Assembly: GCF_000143415.4 (NCBI RefSeq)
Contig: NW_003314262.1
Location: 534,078-598,077 of the forward strand
Direction of reading: 5' to 3'
Origin: Selaginella moellendorffii
Taxonomy: Eukaryota; Streptophyta; Lycopodiopsida; Selaginellales; Selaginellaceae
DNA: 64,000 nucleotides
In this document: in pieces, positions 54,645 to 64,000 of the stretch
Layout: each line of letters starts with the position of its first letter
How positions within the stretch are numbered: position 1 is the stretch's first letter
Translations under genes and position numbers: made by a program
The notes under the pieces: generated by a model
Told to the model about the DNA's origin: nothing
Database searches by the model: none
Seen by the model: only the letters and a program-made list of their open reading frames with translations

Positions 54645-56188
54645 TGTGAGACACAAATCCCTAAGCCCCAAGATGGAGTCCGAGATGGACCTGAGATGAA
54701 GTTTGAAATGGAGTCTGAGATGGACTCGAGATGGAGTCCAAGATGGACTGAGATGGACTTGAGATGGACTCGAGATGGAGTCTGAGACGGAGTCCAAGAT
54801 GGACCCGAGATGGAGTCTAAGATGGAATCTGAGATGGACTCGAGATGGAGTTCGAGATGGAGTTTGAGATGGACCCGAGATGGAGTCCAAGATGGACCCA
54901 AGATGGAGTCCAAGATGGACTGAGATGGAGTCCAAGATGGAGTCTGAGATGGACTCGAGATGGAATCCGAGAAGGACCCAAGATGGAGTCCAAGGTCGAG
55001 ACTGAGACCGAGACCGAGACTGAGACTGAGACCGGGACTAGGACCAAGGCTGAGACCAAGACCGAGGCCGAGATCAAGGCCAAGGCTATGTTCGAGTCTG
55101 AGTCCAAGTCCAAGTTCGAGTCCGAGTCCGAGTTCGAGTCCAAGTCCGAGTTCAAGTCCAAGGGTGAAAGCCCAAAGCATTCATCTCCCAAACCCTTGGG
55201 GGTTTAGTGAGCTCCAAAAGTATAATAGGGGGAGGACTCTAGTGGAGCCAATTTGGCTCAGAAAGGCTGTACCCAGGTGTTGGGTGATGGGATAACCACT
55301 GGGAAGTCCAAGGTTAGAGTGAATACGGACTAACAAGCAGAGTAGCTTGGTGAAGTGTTCAAGAGCCAACTCTAGTTCTCCCGAGAGATCAAATGGTCAA
55401 TACTCCCAATCCAAGTATGGGTGGCACTACCTACTTGAATACCTCCCCACCTTTTGCCTTTTAGTGCTCTAGCCATGGGCTTAGAGTGAGGTTCCGTTGA
55501 GCTATGCTAGAGTACCCATGAGGCTAGCGTAAGGCCACGGTGTTCCGAAATGTTGTCCCAAAGTCCTAGATTGTGAAAAGGAAGAGGAGCAATCCTTTAA
55601 TGCAGTGACTAAGGATACAATCATTTGGTGAAGAAGTCCCAAAAGACAGTGGGACTTAGAGGTTGGGTCTGCGGGCTTTGTTCCAGTGGTAGTGTTGGCG
55701 AACACGGCCATAGATAGAAAAGGACTTGGTGGGGACTGAAAAAAAAGATATTGGGGAAGGTTATTACCTACATCTCCAGACATCCTAAGGATGTTAAAGA
55801 GTGGATCTGAGATGACCACTCATGGACGGATGGCTCAATCTTGGAGAGACAGGACTGTGATCTAGGTGGTATTGAACCACCAATATGGCAAAGGTAATTG
55901 GGCATGGCCGTAGCGTAACAAGTTGATATATTGATGATACCTTTGAGTGTCGGTCATGGGATTAAACATGTGGAACACTTGGACCAAGTGCAAAGGTTGA
56001 ATGGCAAGGATGCCATTCTTGGGGCTAACAAGTCCTAAATCCGAAATAAGACTTACGAAGGTTATGAGTGAGACTTTGTTAGCCCCAAATCCGGAATAAG
56101 ACTTACAAAGGTTATGAGTGAGACTTCTCCAAGTGGTTGAAGGTATGGTTAAGTGACCAAAGTAAAATGGAAAATTTAGTCACTTACA
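54645..56188 (+). repeat. Outer element 3' LTR
   Basis: A 1.54-kb LTR with the same 12-mer (about 54668-54990) and hexamer arrays (about 55000-55160), the shared module at about 55164, and the CACTTACA end. It differs from the left LTR much more than the two inner LTR pairs differ from each other, and has its own short tandem duplication at about 56010-56130. Confidence 0.88.
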
Positions 56189-56193
56189 CTTGC
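56189..56193. repeat. Target site duplication CTTGC, right (outer element)
   Basis: It is identical to 32631-32635. Confidence 0.9.
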
Positions 56194-56649
56194 CACTACA
56201 TAAAAAACCCCTCATTTCTTTGATCTATTTTAGGGCAAAATGTCCTAAGATCTAGGCATTGTGTGATGTGAGACTTGAGATTTAGGATTGAATTGTTTTG
56301 GGGTCTAAGTTGAAAAATGAAGATTAGGGCTATAAGCTCTTATTAATGGATCTACATAGATTGGTGGATTTGTTGAGATGAGCTTTTAGTTGCAAGTACT
56401 ACAAAAACTTTTATGATTGAGGCAAAGAGTGAGGATTTCTACAATAATTTGCAACTATACAAAAGCTTTAATTGATTTGATTGCTTTTCTAATAGGTATA
56501 TTTTTTTTTTTGATTTTTTTATTAAAATTATTATCATTAATATTTAAAATATATTTATATTTATATATTTTACAAGGTATATAAAAGCATATTCTTTTCT
56601 TTCAGAATACATAAGGAATTTTGAGGCAGCCTGACTGCCAAACATGAAA

Positions 56650-57150
56650 AGCCAATCCTCGAAGAGATTCTCGCCTCGTCTCCCGTGTGGGAGCCACTCA
56701 AAGTCGCGGTGGAGGCAACCAAGGCAGGGAAGGCGAATCAAGGACAGAATTCCACTAGAGAGCTGGAGTGATCTGGATCAGAGGGTGGTGCTCATGGGCG
56801 ATGGTAAGTTTTTTATGAGGTTTTGTGTGGAGAAGTTACATGAATATCTTCCCCGGCCAAGGAGCAAGAACAGCCTTCGAAGACGCACATCAGCTTTGTG
56901 AGCTTCTCTCCCCCGCCCTCGCAGCTGGAAATCCGGAAGATCTCAAGCGAGCAGAGATCAGGTAAAGTTCTGTGAAGTCTCATGACGATCAGAAGTTATA
57001 ACGCAAATTCTTTCAAACAGGTTCGAATCCCTCACATGACAATGTTCCAAAACTAAGCCGACTTCATACCGGACAGTTGACGCCCTCAGATCAGAGGGGC
57101 CGGATGAAGGAATTTCAACACTGGGCCGCTAGTTACCTGCAACATGACTG
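56650..57150 (+). pseudogene. FAD monooxygenase copy B, 3' fragment
   Basis: This matches exons 3-5 of the intact copy, from the LLGSSP-WEPLKVAVEAT part to near NMTGD, with deletions. The start of exon 4 is missing (the DAAHAMHW segment), exon 5 has lost internal parts, and the last codons are gone. It lies downstream of the nested retrotransposons, in the same orientation as the 5' fragment at 31315-31741. The two may be halves of one former gene. Confidence 0.8.
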
Positions 57151-58050
57151 ATTTAGACGTATTTTATAACGGCCGGTACGAATAAGAGACGGGGTGAGTA
57201 ACAGCGCGAACATAGTAGCGAGTGAGCAGGAATTAATTCCGTTTCATACAAAATAATAAATTCAACTGCAATGTGAATTATTTATATTCTGTTTTGGCAG
57301 TTTTGTGGTGCCTAACAAAAAACATAAGACTGCAAACAAGTTTGCAAGTTTGTTGTGGAGGTCTTCTCGCTCCCTCCATTCCCACACTCACATTCCTTCA
57401 TCTCCCTCGGTCCTGGCTCCCGACACACCCCTCCCTTTCTCGCTCCAGGAGGTGTCCCTTTGCGTTTACCAGCTTTGTGGCCCGAGGCCTCGCCTTTGCT
57501 CTTCTAAGCAGGAGACTCATGGGTGCAAGAATGCTGTTTTAACAATCTCTCAATCCAATACTCAAATGAATCTTTCTTGATGAATTGTGGCAGGTGCTGC
57601 TGCCAGGTCAGCTTGTCCCCCAAGTGCATCGATCGTTTGCTTTGCTAAAACATGTTTAGTAGAAGTATTTGTATTATGCCAAGTTATAATTCTACATTTA
57701 CTTTATTTTATTCTTAATCTGAGCGTAGCTGTATGGGGTGCTTTGTATGTAGTCAAACTTGATCGGAGGTGGAGCCATTGAAGTTGCTGATCCTAAATAA
57801 ATCCAATGCACTCTTGGCGAAGATGGGCCAAACGATCTTTCTAAGGATAATCATAAACAGAACGTGAGATTGTAACTGGTCTCTGAAACCGTGGCTGGCT
57901 TGCTGAAAAATAAAATCACCAAAGGGCATCTCATGACAACAGGAATATTTAGTTCAGATTTTATTTGATTTTCTTAATGCTCAAGATTTTTTTAACATCC
58001 CAGGTACGAATCCCTGTACGAACAGTTGGAAGAGCGTGGACAAGCGGGTG
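57151..58050. other. Spacer between monooxygenase copies B and C
   Basis: The stretch at about 57785-57975 matches 30870-30930 and 31215-31315 in the spacer between copies A and B (for example GATGGGCCAAACGATCTTTC and ATGACAACAGGAATATTT). This shows that the duplication unit included intergenic DNA. No gene was recognised here. Confidence 0.65.
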
Positions 58051-59495
58051 ATGGAAGTGGCCATAGTTGGCGCGGGGCTGGCCGGCCTTGCGCTTGCCGC
58101 AGGCCTACATTCTCGAGGAATTCAAGCTCATGTCTTCGAGAAATCCCCAAACCTCATCGTGGACACCGCCACGGCCACCAGCCTCGGTCCCAATGGTATA
58201 GATCTCCTAATCTTTCCTCTCCAACGGATTGGATTGATGCGCAGCCAGCCGCGCCTTGGATGGCATCAGTGTCGGCCTCTCGGCGGCGATCAAATCGGTC
58301 GCGAGCATCACCAAAACAACCAAGGTCACATTCTGTGGATCGCGCAATGGCGAGGAGACCTTTGTGACGAGGTATGATGGTGTCCGGGACGACGAGTTCT
58401 ACGTCGTGAAATGGCGCAGCGCCAGATCCATCCTCGCCTCGCGCGTCCCAGCTCTGTACATCCACTGCTCCCACGCGCTCCTCGACTACCGCCTGGAAGA
58501 TCAATCCGTGGCGCTGCGATTCCAGTGCGGCGGCGAGGTCGCGATATTCCGCGCCAAGTTCGTGGTGGGCGCCGATGGAATCAACTCGGCGGTGAGGCGA
58601 GCGATGTATCCCGCCGATCGCCCGCGGGATCTCCATCTCATCAACTGGAACGCGCTCGTCCACAATCCTGGGAGATTTTCGGTGCACGATCGCGACCAGA
58701 TCGCAAGCATCCGGAAGGGCCCATCAGTGTCCTTCCTCGTCGACGCCGGTACGGTGCTCTTGTACGGAAATTGACACTGTTCTTGCTGCTCTAGGCGAGG
58801 ATTACACGCTGTGGGTGCTTAGAGTTGAGGATCGCAGCACAGCGAAGGGATCCAGCGATGGATTTTGCGATGAATCCGGCAAGGCGAGGGTGCTGCAAGA
58901 GATTGACAAGCTTCTGGGCTCGTCTCCCGCGTGGGAGCCGCTCAAAGTCGCGGTGGAAGCAACCGAGGCGGGGCAGATATTCCAGAGGAGAATCAAGGAC
59001 CGAATTCCACTCGATAGCTGGAGCGATCTCAATCACAGGGTGGTGCTCATGGGCGATGGTAAGTTTTTGAGAAACACACGAGTCTCTTAGAATCTCGCGT
59101 TTTAGCTGCGCATGCGATGCATTGGGGCCCCGGCCAAGGAGCACGAACAGCCTTCGAAGACGCACATCAGCTCTGTGAGCTTCTCTCGCCCGCCCTCGCG
59201 GCTGGAAGTCCTGAAGATCTCAAACGAGCAGTGATCAGGTAAAGTTGTGTGACGATCAGATCATAAGTTGTCCCGCGAGGTTTCCTCAAACAGGTATGAA
59301 GAGCTTCGAATCCCTCGCATGACAAGGATCCAAAACTTCGCAGCAGAGACAACTTCCATAGCCGACTTTATGCCGGCTTGGGTGACGGAGTTGACGCCCG
59401 GGGATCTGTGGGGCCGGTGGAAGGAATTTCAACAATGGGCCGCTAGTTACCCGCTAAACATTACTGGCGATCCAGATTCAACATACTTCAAGTAA
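58051..59495 (+). CDS. FAD-dependent monooxygenase (group A flavoprotein), copy C, intact
   Basis: This is a single-component flavin monooxygenase of the UbiH/salicylate hydroxylase/zeaxanthin-epoxidase-like class. Such enzymes use FAD, NAD(P)H and oxygen to hydroxylate or epoxidise a small molecule; the substrate cannot be told. Predicted exons are 58051-58195, 58245-58748, 58795-59058, 59106-59238 and 59294-59495. All introns are GT-AG and about 46-55 bp, giving 415 residues. Motifs: the FAD dinucleotide fold EVAIVGAGLAGLALAAGLHS at the N-terminus; the DG motif FVVGADGINSAVRR; and the GD motif rebuilt across intron 3 as MGDAAHAMHWGPGQGARTAF. The upstream ATG of copy A is GTG here (58036), so the start moves to the ATG at 58051, five codons later. 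No signal peptide was seen. It is the only intact member of the three tandem copies. Confidence 0.85.
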
Positions 59496-59554
59496 AATGC
59501 GGATTATTTTAATGAGCAATATATTTTTCTTACTTGGGTATTAACTAGAAACAT

Positions 59555-59617
59555 CGACAACGGTGGGATTCGGACCCACGACCTTCAGATCCGAAGTCTG
59601 ACGCGCTCAACAATTTC
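59555..59617 (-). pseudogene. Truncated tRNA-Arg(UCG)-like sequence
   Basis: On the minus strand the 3' three quarters of a tRNA are present: a D-stem 3' side (GAGCGCG), an anticodon arm (TCAGA, loop CTTCGGA, TCTGA, anticodon TCG), a T arm (GTGGG, TCCGAAT, CCCAC) and an acceptor 3' strand CGTTGTC. The expected 5' acceptor strand (GACAACG) is not found upstream, so it is a pseudogene or the tRNA-derived part of a SINE. Confidence 0.65.
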
Positions 59618-59735
59618 TCGAAATGTATAAAAACAATATAAAACTATTCCCATATCAATCATGGTTTTATATATTTCTGGAATGAATAAAAACAATAGGA
59701 AACCACTCCCACATCTCTATCATATGCTACAAAAT
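59613..59735. repeat. Two-unit tandem repeat, unit about 60 bp
   Basis: A unit with TTTCTCGAAATGTATAAAAA, then CAATATAAAACTATTCCCA, is followed by a diverged second unit with TTTCTGGAATGAATAAAAAC, then AATAGGAAACCACTCCCAC. It adjoins the tRNA-like sequence. Confidence 0.6.
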
Positions 59736-60025
59736 GTCTAGTAAAACGTAAGTCCAAGTTATCTACGCGGACTTAACGCGCCTACTTTTGACGCGAAAAA
59801 AAAAACAGAGCAGAAAAAAAAAGGCAAAATTCCGTGAGGAAAAGGGGGGGTTCTTAGTTGGAAGGCACAACACGGGTCTCTTGTGAGTTGCCTAGTGTCT
59901 CTCAAGCGCTGTTTTCTTGGTGATCTCTCCCTCTCTGCCTCTTGCGCTGTGGCTTGTGTTTGAGCCACGAGGTCCTCCAGCGCAAAAAGAAGAACAGGAG
60001 CAAGTACAAAACAAAGGTATTCAAG

Positions 60026-62092
60026 ATGGTTCTCACAATGACCTCCGAGGCGGACACCAGCCTCCAGTCCACGTTTGCTTCTCGCTACTCGCAATCCTCG
60101 GTGTCAAGGTAAGAAGAAAACCATCCCGAGTTCTCGACCAAAATCGCATTTTTTCGCCTCGCCACGAGTGGATCTGGCCCTGCCGAGATCCATCCTGGGA
60201 TTTGTCTCTCGAGATGTCGAGGCTCACTTCTTTTCATTTCTCTAGGTACCGCATTCCCGACCAAGAGACGCCCAAGGATGCCGCCTATCAGATCATCTCG
60301 GACGAGCTCATGCTGGATGGAAATCCTCGTCTCAATCTCGCCTCCTTCGTCACCACTTGGATGGAGCCCGAGTGTGACAAGCTCGTCATGGCCTCGCTCA
60401 ACAAGAATTACATCGATATGGACGAGTATCCGGTGACCACAGAGCTCCAGGTTCGAAAAGAAAATATCTCTCGAGCATGACTTTGCATGTTTGCATTGTT
60501 TTTTTTAATGGTTTTTCGTGAAACGCTAGCGTTTTTTTTTTCTCTTAAATTAATGGTTTTTTGTTTTGCTCGTAGGATCGATGCGTGAACATGATCGCTC
60601 GGCTGTTCAATGCTCCAGTGGGAGACTCGGAGCAAGCAATTGGAGCTGGAACTATTGGTTCTTCCGAGGCGATAATGCTGGCCGGTTTAGCTCTCAAGCG
60701 AAAGTGGCAAAACAAGAGGAAGGCCGAAGGAAAGCCATGGGATAAGCCAAACATTGTCACTGGATCAAACGTCCAGGTTGGTTTCTCTTCAGTTTCGTCA
60801 ATGAAGTTTTGTTTTGTGCATCTTTTCTTGGAGAGAATGCTGAGAACTGTTGATGAAATCACCACAGGTTTGCTGGGAGAAATTCGCTCGCTACTTTGAA
60901 GTGGAGCTCAAGGAAGTGAAGCTGAGCAAGGATTACTACGTGATGGATCCACACAAGGCGGTGGAGATGGTGGACGAGAACACCATTTGCATTGCAGCCA
61001 TCCTTGGTTCCACTTACAACGGAGAGTTCGAAGACGTGAAGCTCCTCAACGAGCTCTTGGAAAAAAAGAACAAAGACACTGGGTAAAAGATCTCTTTGTG
61101 TTCGTCGAGGAAAAGCTTGAAACTTTTCTTTTTTTTTGGCCTTAGATGGAATACTCCTATCCACGTTGATGCCGCCAGTGGAGGATTCATCGCTCCATTC
61201 CTCTATCCAGATTTGGAGTGGGATTTTCGATTGCCTCTTGTCAAGAGCATCAATGTGAGTGGCCACAAGTATGGATTGGTGTACGCTGGGATTGGCTGGG
61301 TTATCTGGAGAGGCAAGGAAGATCTTCCGGAAGAGCTCGTCTTCCACATCAATTATCTTGGGGCCGACCAGCCAACTTTCACTCTCAATTTTTCCAAAGG
61401 TTCTTTGAGTGTTCTTTTGTTCTATCACTCTCTTACCATTCTCTCTTTTACCACAGGTGCTAGTCAGATTATAGCTCAGTATTACCAGCTCATTCGTCTC
61501 GGCTTCAGGGTAAGTTTAAGAACAAAGAACAATCTCCTTTTTCTTATGGATTTCTACACAGGGATACAAGTCTATCATGCAAAACTGCCAAGCCAATGCT
61601 AAAATCCTGGCTGATGCTCTCGTTGCCACTGGCCGCTTCGTCATTCTCTCCAAGGAAATTGGAGTTCCAGTGGTAGCGTTCTCGCTCAAAGACCGCAAGA
61701 ACCACGACGAGTACGAGATTGCTGACCATCTCCGCCGCTACGGCTGGATCGTTCCTGCTTACACCATGGCTCCGGATGCCCAGGATGTTACGCTGCTCCG
61801 AGTCGTTGTCCGGGAGGACTTTAGCAGGACTCTGGCCGATCGTCTCGTCTCCGACATTGTTGCGGTGTTCAAGTACCTGGACGCTCATCCCCCTCGGCTA
61901 ATCCAGGCTGTAACCGAAGCTTTAGCCAAGGATCCGGAGGTCAAGAAAGAGCTCTTAGATGCCGAACCGGGGGAGGTGAAGGCCCAGCTGGATCTACGAA
62001 AGAGTTCCGTGTTTGAGGACATTCGCAACTCGCAGCGAGCTTTCAAGGTCTGGAAGAAGTTCGCGCTAAGCAAAACAAACGGTGTCTGCTGA
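60026..62092 (+). CDS. GAD: Glutamate decarboxylase (PLP-dependent)
   Basis: It turns L-glutamate and a proton into GABA and CO2 in the cytosol. Seven exons are predicted: 60026-60108, 60246-60450, 60576-60776, 60868-61082, 61146-61399, 61457-61509 and 61562-62092, all GT-AG, giving 513 residues. This is the usual plant GAD length. Motifs: an N-terminal [51 protein letters not shown]; and [18 protein letters not shown], with the PLP lysine near residue 275. The far C-terminus (about 485-513, [18 protein letters not shown]) keeps the Trp and Lys cluster and the KTNxVC end of the plant calmodulin-binding domain, so calcium/calmodulin control is likely (inference). The ATG at 60026 begins [10 protein letters not shown], which is typical of the family. 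It converges on the receptor kinase downstream. Confidence 0.95.
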
Positions 62093-62208
62093 GACTGGTG
62101 ACTCTCGAAGTGCACATCCTATATATTTAAACCTGTGGCAAAGAAACCATTGATTGGTATTGAATCAACTATATAGATATAAACACGCACCTGATGGAGG
62201 ATGGTCTC

Positions 62209-63999
62209 TCAGCTCCAATTCTTCTGAGGCTTGTGAAATGGACTTCTTTCCATACTGGTGCGTAGCGGACTATGTTGTGGACTGTGTAGAGGCTTCTGAG
62301 CGGGAGAGTGTTTCATCGGACTTGGCAAGGGACTGTGGCGAGTCTCGAACGCAAAAGCCTTCGGGGTGCTTGCCTGAGAGACGGTTGCCTGATACTCCTT
62401 TCGTATGTTCCAGAGGATTTCCGCAGCTTCTTTCATACTTGGTCTGTCTCTCCTGCTAGGTGCTGCGCATTTGAAGGCCAGCTCCGCGAGCATCTCCAGT
62501 AGAGTCACCAATGGTGGATTCTTCGGAAGGGCAGGGTCCAAAACATCCTGAATATTTCCCTCGACAAACTTCTTGAAGGCCTGTAAGCAAAACTTAAAAT
62601 CCAATCATGACCAATCCCGCGTCATTTGCTTACCCATCTAATTGTAATGCGCTCGTCACTTGGTCTGGAAAGCTCGATTGGTCTCCTTGCCGAAAAAATC
62701 TCCATGAGCAAAATGCCAAACGAGTAGACGTCACTTTTCGTTGTGAGCTGATATGTTTGAAGGTATTCGGGGTCCAAGTAACCCGCCGTGCCTTTGACCT
62801 GTGTTGAGACATGAGTTGCTCCCACATCCGAAGGCCCGACTCTCGAAAATCCAAAATCCGCAACCTTGGCTCTGCAGGTGTCCGTGAGCAGGATGTTAGA
62901 CGACTTGACGTCCCTGTGGATGATAGGCTGCTCTGAAACAAGGACACAAAGAGTCATTACAATTGGCAATAAGGGAGTTGAAGAAAGAGATCTTTGAGAC
63001 AAATGGTACCTGCATACTGGTGAAGGTACGTGAGAGCGTGAGCTACGTCGATGGCAATATCCAGCCTCGTCGAGAAATCAAGAATGTTATGAGCATCTTA
63101 AAACCCGAAAAACGTAAGTTCGTGTTTAAACATGAAAACAGGGCTTACCATCGAGGTGCTGGCGTAAATTTCGATTCGGAACGTACTCAACAACAAGTAT
63201 GCGTTCCCGCTCGTCCTCATGATAACCAACGAGTTTCACGAGATTTAAGTGTTCAATGCTGGACAGCATGTTAACCTCGTTTTCAAACTCCTTGGTGTGA
63301 CGAGTCTCAAAGGAGTCCTGAAGTGGCAGAGAATTATATTTGTGAAAATGAATTGGAAATTCTTACCCTTTTTGCTCGCTTGACCGCAACCAAAGTGCCA
63401 TCCCTGAGCTTTCCTTTGTAGATTGTTCCAGAGGAGCCACCTCCAATCTTATGACTGGATGAAAAGCTTCCCGTGATTCGGTTAAGTTCGGCCATTGTGA
63501 ACGTCAATGCCCCCGACCCTGTCGTGCTCATTTTAATGCAAGACGACGCCGGTTGCGAAGATAAAGAAGTTCCCTCCTTTGGAGAAGAAGATTTAGAAAT
63601 GTTCGCTGCAAGAAAAACCAAAATCGAGTAAAAAACATTCGAATTTTTTTCCAAGCTTACATGATTCATCCTTTGGAAAGGTACGAGGCTTGTCGTTCTT
63701 GTGCTTGGCTTGAAGACACGGGCACAGGACCAAGCAAGTCAGAAGAGTACCAGATCCAGCGACTAAGATCATCGAGCCAGCACCTCCTCCTACTTTGGCT
63801 TGCTCAAATCTACCAAACTTCCGACCATAGCCTTCCACTGTTGTAAAAGACTTGGTCAGAAAGTTCTATACGCCAAAAAATTAGTACTCGTTGCAAATCA
63901 CCTTGTCGCTGCTGGAAATCCAAACCATCTGATTCCTGGCAGTGTACGCGCCCGATCCCCAGAAGAAAAACCAGTAGAACGATACCTTCGATCGATATT
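62209..63999 (-). CDS. CRCK-type receptor-like kinase, 5' end outside the window
   Basis: This is a serine/threonine kinase close to the calmodulin-binding receptor-like cytoplasmic kinases, in a form with a membrane anchor. Predicted minus-strand exons: about 63866-63661, 63605-63367, 63317-63149, 63096-63010, 62932-62634 and 62580-62209. A transmembrane segment ([20 protein letters not shown]) is followed by a Ser-rich juxtamembrane part and a kinase: [46 protein letters not shown] (an RD kinase), [31 protein letters not shown]. The tail is rich in HSP/SP repeats ([16 protein letters not shown]), unusual for the family and likely phosphorylated (inference). Upstream of 63900 a further exon is present, but its frame is unsure: one reading gives a hydrophobic signal-peptide-like run up to the window edge, another joins by a very short 36-base intron. 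The start codon lies outside the window. Confidence 0.85.
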
Positions 64000-64000
64000 T

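Larger units (their letters stand above)
32636..56188 (+). mobile_element. Outer LTR retrotransposon, non-coding (LARD-like), host of two nested elements
   Basis: Both LTRs begin TGTGAGACACAAATCC and end CACTTACA, and 5-bp CTTGC duplications flank the whole. A primer-binding site follows the left LTR and a polypurine tract precedes the right LTR, so it reads on the plus strand. Without the nested insertion (37422-53200) its internal region is about 4 kb (34830-37416 and 53206-54644). It has no gag, protease, reverse transcriptase or integrase motif in any frame. It is therefore a large non-autonomous derivative that needed proteins from another element, probably the chromovirus family it shares sequence with. 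Confidence 0.9.

Noticed and set aside
59555-59617. A functional tRNA-Arg gene
   Set aside because: The 5' acceptor strand and part of the D arm are missing, so a normal tRNA cannot fold.

Overview
This window is nuclear DNA of a land plant, most likely a lycophyte such as Selaginella (inference). The evidence is plant-specific gene families (G-type lectin receptor kinase, Dof/CDF factor, GT64 glycosyltransferase, calmodulin-binding-type glutamate decarboxylase, PPR protein), very short GT-AG introns of about 45-110 bp, and a SHIPPO-repeat flagellar protein, which is expected in plants with swimming sperm but not in flowering plants. There are no bacterial features.

Layout. (1) 1-12.6 kb is repeat-rich, with LTR fragments and degenerate retroelement remnants around one intact single-exon receptor kinase (3309-5801). 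(2) 12.6-27.4 kb is a compact gene island: a broken SHIPPO copy, a PPR protein, an intact SHIPPO-repeat gene, condensin II subunit CAP-G2, a CDF-type Dof factor, snurportin-1, and a GT64 glycosyltransferase divergent from snurportin. Splice sites chosen by eye give open frames of 1175 aa (CAP-G2), 657 aa (Dof), 392 aa (snurportin) and 329 aa (GT64). (3) 29.2-59.5 kb carries three tandem copies of a group A FAD monooxygenase. Copy A is frameshifted. Copy B is a 5' fragment and a 3' fragment separated by about 25 kb. Copy C is intact, with five exons and 415 aa.

(4) The 25 kb that separates copy B is a three-level nest of LTR retrotransposons. The outer non-coding element (32636-56188, + strand) has a perfect CTTGC target duplication. 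Inside it lies a Ty3/gypsy chromovirus (37422-53200, - strand) with a perfect GACAC duplication. Inside that lies a second non-coding element (39895-47520, + strand) whose ends are irregular. Primer-binding sites resembling initiator tRNA-Met and polypurine tracts lie next to the LTRs. The outer element and the chromovirus share PBS, PPT and 3' internal sequence, so the outer one looks like a non-autonomous relative of the one that jumped into it. All three LTR types share a short core module next to a long G tract, and one such tract adjoins the 197-base assembly gap (40495-40691).

(5) 59.5-64 kb holds a truncated tRNA-Arg-like sequence, a seven-exon glutamate decarboxylase (513 aa) and, convergent with it, a CRCK-type receptor-like kinase that runs off the right edge.

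All calls rest on reading the sequence and recalling family motifs. No database search was possible, and exon boundaries are predictions.
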